Positions 31,310 to 39,522 of a stretch of DNA of 40,335 bases are shown piece by piece. A model generated the notes under the pieces. The model worked only from the letters and a program-made list of their open reading frames with translations. It was not told the DNA's origin and did no database searches. The DNA lies in the NCBI GenBank assembly GCA_001970955.1, contig MPUH01000680.1, positions 1-40,335 on the forward strand. Reading direction: 5' to 3'. The position numbers were made by a program, and so were the translations under genes. Source of the stretch: Stentor coeruleus. Taxonomy: Eukaryota > Ciliophora > Heterotrichea > Heterotrichida > Stentoridae. Numbering within the stretch: the stretch's first letter is position 1; every line of letters starts with the position of its first letter.

Positions 31310-32089
31310 ATGTGTAACCTGAACCACCTCTGTTCGATTACTGACGGGTCTTGTAATTGCTTTTTAAAAGACTACCTTGAAAATATGAAAAAGCCAAGCT
31401 ATGGCCTTTTTTACAACTACAGTGATGCCCAGCTTTTCCAAAACATCATGCCATTGCTCTTGAGCCAGACTGAAAGATTCAGAGAACTAGCAGAATCTAT
31501 CAGCAAAATTAGTTCCCTTATAACATCTACATGCAAGCAAAATGTATTAGAAAAATCATTGCCGGTATCAGGTCAAACTGAAGAGGCCGTTACGGAAAAA
31601 GCTATTCTTGAGCATATCTCAAGTCCTGTTGCTAGATACAGATTTATTATGAAGTTAAGTGGGGATATACCAAGGCCTGCTTACAAAGATAGGGCTTTTT
31701 CATTGGCTGTGAACATAGTAGATATGAATGGCATGGAGATTAAGCTTCAAGAAAAAGTAGTGTTTAAGGTAATGGTTTTTACTGCTGAAAGTCCAGTAAA
31801 GCAATTGATGGTAAATACTTCTGGGGATAAGGCTGTGCTTGGCTCCCTTGAGTCTGAAGGAGATTGCACAGTTATTTTTAAAAAAATTATCATCAAGGAA
31901 GTAACTTCACACTTCAGGAACGGATACTTCTTTCTGGCTATAAAGCCCGAAAATGCTGATTATATTAAACCTCTTGTCATATCAGATCTTATAGTAAAAG
32001 CTAGGAAAATGGTGACAGGAGAAACAAACAAAAGAAAGAAAATGGAAAACCTAAGTCTGAATGAAGACAGAATTAGCGAAAAAGACTAA
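31310..32089 (+). CDS. Paralogue family member C
   Basis: This 259-aa family member is closest to member A. The N-terminus MCNLNHLCSITDGSCNC has Cys at 2, 8, 15 and 17, the same spacing as in A, with a shared TDGSC core. An amphipathic helical region lies at about 41-72 (LFQNIMPLLLSQTERFRELA). The conserved domain (119-233) has DIPRPAYKDRAFSLAVNIVD, FKVMVFTAESP, NTSGDKAVLGSLE, FKKIIIKEVTSHFRNGYFF, IKPLVISDLIVKARK. The basic tail includes NKRKK. The block KKIIIKEVTSHFRNG is identical to that in A, an unusual degree of local conservation given how different the middles are. This suggests a contact surface (DNA or partner). ATG 31310 (ATATGTGT context), TAA stop. The family is unrecognised; a nuclear DNA-binding role is inference. 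Confidence 0.87.
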   Translation: MCNLNHLCSITDGSCNCFLKDYLENMKKPSYGLFYNYSDAQLFQNIMPLLLSQTERFRELAESISKISSLITSTCKQNVLEKSLPVSGQTEEAVTEKAILEHISSPVARYRFIMKLSGDIPRPAYKDRAFSLAVNIVDMNGMEIKLQEKVVFKVMVFTAESPVKQLMVNTSGDKAVLGSLESEGDCTVIFKKIIIKEVTSHFRNGYFFLAIKPENADYIKPLVISDLIVKARKMVTGETNKRKKMENLSLNEDRISEKD

Positions 32090-33754
32090 GATAACTAAAT
32101 CGTTTATATAAACCAAAGTAATTCTGGGTGTTTTTTTATACAATTTTCACTTATCTGAAAGGTTGGTAGAGAACTCACATGCTGGGCCATGATGAAATTC
32201 CAAACTAAGTGAACTTAACTATAAAATAACCTTATAAAAAGTATTTCCAAAGGTAAAAGCCAAAGAAAAACCCTAATCAAATTCTCACTTAGTGTCGATT
32301 TTTTAAAAACCTTTGGGTCAAAGTTAAGAATATTTGATGGAATCTAGCATTTTATAAGCCGAAATATGGGTTTTATATTGAATAAATCCTTAAATATTTA
32401 GATTAGACACAGAAAAACTATGTCTGTCTTTTTTCGGACTTTATTTAGGTCATCATAACCTGAAGACTTTTTAAAAAATACTATATATAATACAATAATA
32501 TTATACATGAATATGGTGCAAAGGGATATCATTTTTTGCACCAAGGTCCAAAAAAAAAAATGCTTAATAATGTTTTTCTGGCACCCTAAGCTCAGAAATC
32601 GCTTTAAATAATTTTTATCTAAATCAAAAAACTATGAAATTCTTATATAATAATAAAATTAAATGAAGTTCGGTATGGGTACTTATAAGTAAGTCAAATA
32701 AAATGATAAGAAAAAAAATAAACTATATTAGAAACTATGATATTTGGTGCTTAAGGGAGGAATATGAAGATAAAAGTTTTTGAGTTGATAAAATACGGAT
32801 TTTTATTTATCAAACTATGATTGAGGTATTTTATTAGATGCTTTATAGAGTTTTCTGATTTAGGATATGAGAAATTTGCTTATGTTAAAAAGTGCATAGC
32901 TAAAAAACAGATTAGGTTTCCTATAAATTTTTATTCAATGCCTCGTAACCGGGCTTAATATATATTCTGTATTCAATAATAAACATGCCTCTAATCTAGA
33001 AAATCACTATACTTAAATAGTCCCTTAAAAAAACTATTATATCCAGCATTCTTTACCATAGTATATTTCCTATACCCATTGGCTTCCATATTATCCCTCT
33101 TCACCATCATCCCTCTACTCACAAGTTTCCCCCAAGCTAATTTTCCTGTTCATATTTCTTATTAATTTCCTTCAATTCAGCCCTATCTTAATCCTCCCTA
33201 CCTCAAATTGGGTTAATCAAGCCCAAAAAAGCCTAGAATTTTTTTTTTTTCAACAAAAACTCAAATTTCTTCTCCTAAAACCTACTTCTCTCTATTATCA
33301 TTATCCTCAAGCATTGAATCCTTTAGATACTCCTCTTCTCTCTTTGTCCCATCAAAAATTCCTCTCAAATCCGAATAATTTTCCCAATAGTCAGCCATTT
33401 ATCCTAATAACCCTATAGTAATATTTAGCCCATTCAATTCCACTTTACATATCATTTCCTATGAAAATTAAACTTCTTAACATCGGCTAACCACTTTTTT
33501 TTTCATTAAACATAATCTAAACTATAAAAATTATATTCTAGAGCATATATAAAAAATGGTGCCATAACTTGATAACTGATTCCAATTCGCAAGGTTAATA
33601 TTATAAATTTACTTAAAACTATTGCAAATACATAGCATTTTTTGATTTCCAAGGCTTAGTCATTGATTTTTTTTCAATATAATATGAGATTTTTTCTAGA
33701 ACTATTTATAGCTATTATACTTTTTTTAATTATTCCTAACCTCGTGGATAATAA
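32090..33754. other. Gene-poor spacer between paralogues C and D
   Basis: About 1.7 kb. A short hairpin-capable sequence lies at about 32406-32431 (AGACACAG, AAAAA, CTATGTCT). The plus strand turns C/T-rich from about 32930 to 33480, as seen upstream of other plus-strand genes. No open frame or RNA gene is recognised. Confidence 0.4.
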
Positions 33755-34513
33755 ATGTGTCATTTAGGTCAGGTTAAACTAGATTCTCAAGGATGCTGCG
33801 AAATATGTGGGAAAACCCAAAGCGAGAGCATAATCAATACTACTACAATTGAAACAGACTCTGAAATAGCTGGGATTCTTACTCAGAAAATTATGGAAGC
33901 AATTTTGGCTCAAAGTCAGATTATTAAAGAACTAGAAAACATAGCCAATCTTATGAACAAAACAATTCAAACAAAATTCGGTGCTAAAAACATATACGAA
34001 ACTGATATGACTATAGATCAAAACAAACAAAAACTTATAGACACTGACAATTCAGCCAGTAATGACTTAGAATACTTATATAAAATTGTATTAGAAGAAA
34101 ATTTGTCTCAGCCTTTGTATAAAAAAAAACCATTTACTCTATCTTTGAAAATAGTAGATAATAATGGTAAAAAACAAAGCTTAGAACATGCAGTTAGATT
34201 TAAAATCATATTATGCACTGGAGAAAATCCACATAAAATGCTCACACATAATGCTTCAGGTGATAGAGTTATGCTTGGTACATTAGAAGAAGAAGGAATT
34301 TCAAGTATTTTTTTTAGAAAAGTTATAATTAATGATGTTTCATCAAGGACAGAAAGTGGGACTTTTTCGCTTATAATAATGCCTATAGATGCTGAATATA
34401 TTAAGCCTTTGGAGATATCGAATTTACAGGTTAAAGCTAAGAAGCCAAGTAGTGATAGGGCTAAGAAAAGAAGGAATGTTGGAGGTAATGAGCCAACTCC
34501 GGAAATTGAATAA
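33755..34513 (+). CDS. Paralogue family member D
   Basis: This is a 252-aa family member. The N-terminus MCHLGQVKLDSQGCCEICGK has Cys at 2, 14, 15 and 18, differing from A and C but looking like half of a treble-clef knuckle. The helical middle (about 38-72) reads AGILTQKIMEAILAQSQIIK. The conserved domain (117-230) has LSQPLYKKKPFTLSLKIVD, FKIILCTGENP, NASGDRVMLGTLE, FRKVIINDVSSRTESGTF, IKPLEISNLQVKAKK. The tail DRAKKRR is a good monopartite nuclear signal. It is more similar to B in the N-D/E-V-S-S motif, suggesting two subgroups (A/C and B/D). ATG 33755 in the context AATAAATGTGTCA; TAA stop. No recognised family; a transcription-factor role is inferred from layout only. Confidence 0.87.
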   Translation: MCHLGQVKLDSQGCCEICGKTQSESIINTTTIETDSEIAGILTQKIMEAILAQSQIIKELENIANLMNKTIQTKFGAKNIYETDMTIDQNKQKLIDTDNSASNDLEYLYKIVLEENLSQPLYKKKPFTLSLKIVDNNGKKQSLEHAVRFKIILCTGENPHKMLTHNASGDRVMLGTLEEEGISSIFFRKVIINDVSSRTESGTFSLIIMPIDAEYIKPLEISNLQVKAKKPSSDRAKKRRNVGGNEPTPEIE

Positions 34514-35877
34514 GTATGAGAAATAATGGGAAGAGAATATACAATTATAATTTATATGATGATATTTGATGATAAGAATAGAATTTGGATAAGTAGAAAT
34601 AAGATAAAGAGATGTAGGTTTAAGGTTGAGGTAATATGATTAAAAGACTTTTTAGTAAAATTACTGGTATTTAAAAGGTCTCTACAAAAAAATTGATAGA
34701 AAAAACTTCCTTAAATTTTACAGTACAAGGCATGAGTCTTTGAATTCTAAAGTTTTTTATATGTAAAAATTAAGCTCATTGTAACAATTGTTAAAGTTTA
34801 TTTTCTTTTAAGATGGAAGCATATAAAAAATTAATATGATATGCTATAAAAATTAAAATGCCAGAAAAATCTATCAAATTTTTCTAATACAAATATGCCA
34901 AAATATGTATAATACATAAGTTATAAAACCAAAAATACATAAAAAAAATTTAGCCTTTCTTTAATACACCTAAAATAATATTTTCTGTCTTAGGCCTCTT
35001 TTCAAAATTATAATAAAATCATCACTTCCATCATAAACCTTTCATACTATAAAATCTTTATCATATATCCTAATTGAAAACTTCCATATACAAATTCTAA
35101 TAACATATCCTTGATATAGTATTTAAGAATTATGTGTGAAAGTTTGAGGGTTTGATATTAGCTAAAATTTCATGGTTTAATGCGATATTGTCAGTATTTT
35201 CGAAGTCTTTGGATTTTTTTGTTGTGGTTTATGATTGAAGTTGGAGTTTTTTGTTGTGGTTTGTGATTAAAATTGGAATTTTTTGCTAATCTTTGTATGG
35301 AAGATATATTTACTTGCTTTGGTTTTTGCTTTTCACCCTGNTTTGTATGGAAGATATATTTACTTGCTTTGGTTTTTGCTTTTCACCCTGTATTTTAGTT
35401 AGAAGCTTTTAAGTAAAACTTTTTTCTTAAGATATTCCAAGTAGTTATTGCGATCAATGTGTTTGCATCAAAGTAAATTTTCTTGGATTTATGCTATCTT
35501 TGAGTTTTATAAGAATTTAGTTCTTCTTGCTTTTAAAAAAAAGTTGTGCATTGACTGATTTTATACATAATTATATCCTTCTAAACCTAAAATCCTCTAT
35601 TCATTATTCAAATATCCAAGTAAAAAACCCTTAAAATAATTTTTACAAAAAAACTATATTTTTCCAACATCAAATACTTAATATTTATTCAAAATCCCAC
35701 AAGTCCTACCTAAACAGAATCTTTTTTTATCATAAATTTGGCTTTCTAAATCCTTTACAATCTTCCTCATTTCAATAATCCATCTTACATCCTAGCAGTT
35801 CTAATTTTTTCGATTCCAACATAAAATCAAGATTACTTTTTACATACATATTTATATTATTATTAATAAAAGTTATT
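34514..35877. other. Spacer downstream of paralogue D, with one assembly join
   Basis: About 1.36 kb, AT-rich. An N at 35341 separates exact 49-nt copies (35292-35340 and 35342-35390), again an unmerged contig overlap. Just upstream, TTTTTTGTTGTGGTTT(A/G)TGATT occurs twice (about 35216-35237 and 35250-35271), a short true tandem repeat. No gene was recognised. Confidence 0.5.
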
Positions 35878-36149
35878 ATAGCCTTGAAGGTGTTGATATT
35901 GACGATTATATTTGGATTATATATAAGTCAGGATCTAGAACTATTAAGAATGGTTGCTAAAAGCAGATTAATCTATGTTCAAATCATGGCCTTGGGTAAT
36001 TTACTTTAGGTCGAAGTTGAGTCAGGAGTTTTAACCTCAGATCAAGTTCAAGCTACGCTCTTAGGTTTGAGTGTAATAGACTTCTTGGTTCAAATTAAGA
36101 GATTCAATCAGCAGCCTCAAGTGGGCTTGTTTCTCAAGAAATTGTTTAA
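35878..36149 (+). pseudogene. Dead copy of the small secreted protein gene
   Basis: Translation of this strand aligns along its length with the product of the gene at 36312-36608: ALKVLILTIIFGLYISQD against VLKAITILLIANICLGQD, VEVESGVLTSDQVQA against TEVESGILTPDQAQA, SVIDFLVQ against TVFDFLVR and, after a frameshift, EIQSAASSGLVSQEI against EIKVAVEAGLIPAEA. The lesions are four: the start ATG is ATA (35878-35880), the Trp before EVESG is TAG (36006-36008), a short deletion lies before the SVIDF block, and a frameshift follows it. The copy faces the intact gene tail to tail, 162 nt away, so it is an inverted duplicate that has decayed. Confidence 0.88.
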
Positions 36150-36311
36150 GATTTACTTAAAGGATAAATAAATTTAGTTTTAATTATCAATCTAAACCCT
36201 AATTAAGCTGTAAACTTTTATGTAATACGCATTTTCCCCCTCATAATCTTGGAGACATAATATTACAAATTCATTTCTCAAATCGCTTAATTAGGTAAAT
36301 AGATAACTAAA

Positions 36312-36608
36312 CTATCCGTTTTTAGCGGCGAGCGCTTCTGCTGGTATTAACCCTGCCTCCACTGCTACTTTGATTTCCCCAGTTCTAACTAAGAAATCAA
36401 ACACTGTCAAACCTGTTTCATCTAAAAACATCGCTTGAGCTTGGTCTGGAGTAAGAATTCCACTTTCCACTTCCGTCCACAAGTCGTCACTCCATGCCAT
36501 AACTTGATTATAGTTCAAACCACTTTTACTTATCATTCCATACAGTGTTGGATCTTGTCCTAAGCAAATATTTGCAATCAAAAGTATCGTGATCGCCTTC
36601 AATACCAT
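36312..36608 (-). CDS. Small secreted protein with N-terminal signal peptide
   Basis: This 98-aa protein starts with a clear signal peptide (MVLKAITILLIANICLG, predicted cleavage before QDP). The mature part is about 81 residues, acidic, with no Cys apart from the one in the signal. It looks like three short helix-loop units built around similar phrases: GLNYNQVMAW, GILTPDQAQAMF, GLIPAEALAAK. This suggests an internal repeat of about 20-30 residues. I do not recognise the family. The gene is real by two tests: it has codon composition unlike the spacer, and a decayed homologue lies next to it at 35878-36149. The ATG is at 36606-36608 and the stop is TAG. Export from the cell or to a vacuole is expected; role unknown. 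Confidence 0.85.
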   Translation of the reverse strand: MVLKAITILLIANICLGQDPTLYGMISKSGLNYNQVMAWSDDLWTEVESGILTPDQAQAMFLDETGLTVFDFLVRTGEIKVAVEAGLIPAEALAAKNG

Positions 36609-37539
36609 TTATATTCGTTATGGATGGTAATGTAAAAAACTTGTAAAGAAAATGGGTAGATTTATATTATTATGGGAAAATGTTTGAAGAAGTAGTTTGG
36701 ATTGAGAATGGGGATGATTTGTCTTGGGTTAAAATTTTAGGTTTGAGGAAAAAATTATTGGGGAAATTTTACATGATAACTAAAACTGAGATTTTTTTAT
36801 GTTACTTTGAAAAGATATGGGTTTTTTTGAAGGTTTTTGAAATTAAGTGATTAATAATTTGGTTTTTATTATGAAAGGAAGTTTTGGGCTTTTATATAAG
36901 GAATACTAAATGGTTTGAGAAATATAATGTAAAAGTTATTTTGAAGAATACTAAAGGCTGTAATCATTAAAAAAAAATTAGAATAATTATAAGACTGAGA
37001 TGATTAGTTTTTAATCTTTGAAAGAAAATTAGATAACTCTGCGTGATTTCATATTCTTGGTGCAAAAATAGGGCATCAGTATAAGAGGCAATTGTTTATT
37101 TTTAACTCAAAAAGCTCAGTTCCTTAAAGAGTTATTAAGAAAAGAAATCTCAAGAAGAATTAATTATTAATATTATTATATTTCTTTTAAAAGAATACCC
37201 CATATAATTCTTTACAGTTATTGCTATTCCCTAGGTTTTTCATAATCCGAACTTATAAATTGTAGGCCGCAAGAATAATTCAAAAAGAATCATGCCTAGC
37301 AATGAAATTTTGAATAACGAAGTGATATTACAAGAAAATTTTCTTTTGTTTCCATTATATCATGAACTAAAAGTGCCAAATTAGCTGTAAAATGGTGTTT
37401 ACAGTATTCGCTTATAAACAAGTCCATGAATTTTTCTTATAAAATCAGCTTTCTACCTTTAGTAAAGATAATCATTATTTGACTGCTATATTTGGAAACT
37501 TTATGTGTTTAGGTTTGCAAAAAGATTCTTAATTGATCA
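36609..37539. other. Spacer upstream of the small secreted protein gene
   Basis: About 930 nt. A short plus-strand frame from an ATG at 37292 (MPSNEILNNEVILQENFLLF) precedes the transposase remnant and may be its N-terminal part or chance. Otherwise the region is AT-rich with no recognised feature. Confidence 0.4.
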
Positions 37540-37860
37540 ATTTTTGAAAATCCTAGATTAAAATTAAGTGTGATTATACTTTTAATTCAATTTTGGTCTT
37601 TAGAAACGCATCAAATAGTGTGGCAAGAAAATTACAGTAGTCTTAAATAGGAAAGAGGAACTTTAGGAAATTTGATAATAAAATGGATACTTCCTGGCAT
37701 AAAATCATTAGCGATTGTTAGGCAATGTAAACTAGCATAGAAAATATCGATAGCAGTATCTATTTACATCACTGATGAAGAAATCCATATATAAATTATT
37801 AAAATATTATGATGAAAAAAGTATGGAAAAAGTAAGAGATTGCTTTCCAATTGTATAAGG
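37540..37860 (+). pseudogene. Second Merlin-like transposase remnant
   Basis: Fragments read on the plus strand: KLSVIILLIQFW (about 37564-37599), TLGNLIIKWILPGIKS (about 37660-37710) and, after a frameshift, ISDC followed by a stop (37707-37721). The last two together reproduce the Merlin/IS1595 motif W-I-x-P-G-x-x-I-x-S-D-x-W that holds the second catalytic Asp, with TAG in place of the Trp codon. A Lys/Trp-rich piece at about 37810-37845 could be the end of the domain. The central part containing the first Asp is missing, so this is a deleted, decayed copy, not overlapping the better preserved remnant at 19322-20042. Confidence 0.55.
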
Positions 37861-38898
37861 GAGCTCATGTGGAAATTAAGATTTACTAAAGAGAATTTTT
37901 TAAAGATATTATTTCTTCTCTTTCTATTAATAAATATAGTCAATTAGCAAATATAGTCTTTGATATTGGCTAATTGTAATATTGTATAACACTTTTTTTT
38001 TTGCAGTCTTAGTTCTTTATCCTCAATGACCGACTATACAATTTTCCAATCTTTTTTCCAATTTTTGATGGTTTTTCTTGCCAATCAGGATAGGATAAAA
38101 TGTTTACAAAGCATAAGGTCAAGGTTGATTTTTCCTCGTTTTTAACTTGTGAAATTTAAAAGGAAGTTATATTCTACCTTTTTCGCCTATCCAAAATTTT
38201 GATTTTCATCTTATAATCAAAGTGTTCTAATTTTGGAAAAGTTTTTTTGCTGAGAATCTTGCAAACCTTATATCATTTATATCCAAAAATGACTTATGCT
38301 CATTAGATTTAAAAGTTTTTTTTAAACTGATTATCTTATTTATGATTACACAAAAATATAATTTTTTCATGTATCATATTAAAGTTTACGAATCAAATTT
38401 ATACTTAAAAAATTCATGGATTTTGTGAGGATTTTAATCCTAATTAGCCTGCTTTTAATATTTTTTGAATATAAAAATGATTATTTAAAATATGAAATAC
38501 AAACAGAAAGATGAATATACCACTTAAAATAAAGAAAGATTCTTTTAGATGCTTTCTATTAATTTTTTTTTTAGTGTATTTGCTTTAAATTTCTTGACTC
38601 CTAATTTAGTTCTATCAATGCATTATTTATATTACTTCATAGTTAATTTAAGCTTATCATAATCATAAAGAAACTTTTTGTTTTGAGTACATTTTTCCTA
38701 TCATAATTTTTTTTTATCGAATTCAGCTCTTTGCCTTATATAAATGATTATAAACTGCCTGTCATATGATTAAAATAAATTGATTGCTGAGGATTTTCTT
38801 TTAAAAATATTGAAGAATATTCTTCTAGCTATTGAATATATATTTTTTTAATTCTCAAGTGCAAAAGAACAAAATTGTAGAAGACCCTAAAGTTTAAA
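37861..38898. other. AT-rich gene-poor region
   Basis: About 1.0 kb. The patch 38030-38280 is less AT-rich, but stops break every frame. No RNA gene or repeat recognised. Confidence 0.4.
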
Positions 38899-39054
38899 GT
38901 AGGGTGATAGTTAAGGTAACATAGTTTAAATCTTGTCCGATCGAGGTTTTTTTTCCTACGATCTCTTTCTTTGGTTAGATTTAATATGTTAAACTACTCG
39001 TTGTCGCTAGTTATGTAACTCTTTACTTGGCTGAGGAGATCTTTACTGTTTCTC
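38899..39054 (+). repeat. Dispersed repeat copy 2, decayed
   Basis: The plus strand here matches the minus strand of 11175-11330. Shared blocks include GGTGATAGTTAAGGT, CTTGTCCGATCGAGG, AGTTATGTAACT/GGTTATGTAACT and TTTACTTGG-TGAGGAG-TCTTTACT, with scattered substitutions and small indels between. The coding frame seen in copy 1 is interrupted by stops and shifts here. The related part appears to begin near 38890 and to end near 39054. Confidence 0.75.
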
Positions 39055-39522
39055 TTTAGTGTCAAAATGATGGAGGCAAGTATTATGCTCACCTTATTTT
39101 TCTTGAAGAATACAGTTTGCTTTAGGCATATTTTGAAGTTCTTATGTGGTTCATAGTAAACTGAGCATTTAGTTTTAGGAGTGTTATGGGTGCTTTCTGG
39201 CTTGGTGCAGTGAATGGAAACGAAGACCCTAAGCCAGATACGATTAAAACAAAAAAAATTTTTAAATGCATCAAAAATCAATCGAATTTTGCTTAGAATG
39301 AATCAATTTACAATCTGACTTAAGTATCATGAACCTGAAAATAATTTTTAATATTGAAACAGCTTAGGATCTTTACTTTTTATAAACTACACCAGATTTC
39401 TCCCATTTGATTTCTAAGGTGACTTTAAAACCTTGATAATCAAAGAAAAAAGAAAAAAGGCAAATTGGCTAATAAAGTCTATGGGCTGATTTTAAATAAG
39501 TGGGTGCTATTTAAGTATAAAT
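39055..39522. other. Spacer before the right-edge secreted protein gene
   Basis: About 470 nt. The plus strand has a frame reading MGAFWLGAVNGNEDPKPDT (about 39186-39242) just downstream of the dispersed repeat, and the minus strand an open frame over 38994-39281; neither has support beyond being open. The 40 nt before the start at 39523 are AT-rich (TTTAAGTATAAATATGG). Confidence 0.4.

Noticed and set aside
35999-36012. GT...AG stretch (14 nt) in the dead secreted-protein copy as a mini-intron hiding the TAG
   Set aside because: It is 14 nt, and removing it would shift the frame out of the conserved EVESG block, so the TAG is a real lesion.
38994-39281. 95-codon minus-strand frame
   Set aside because: It has no recognisable motif and overlaps the dispersed repeat, whose better-preserved copy is open on the other strand.
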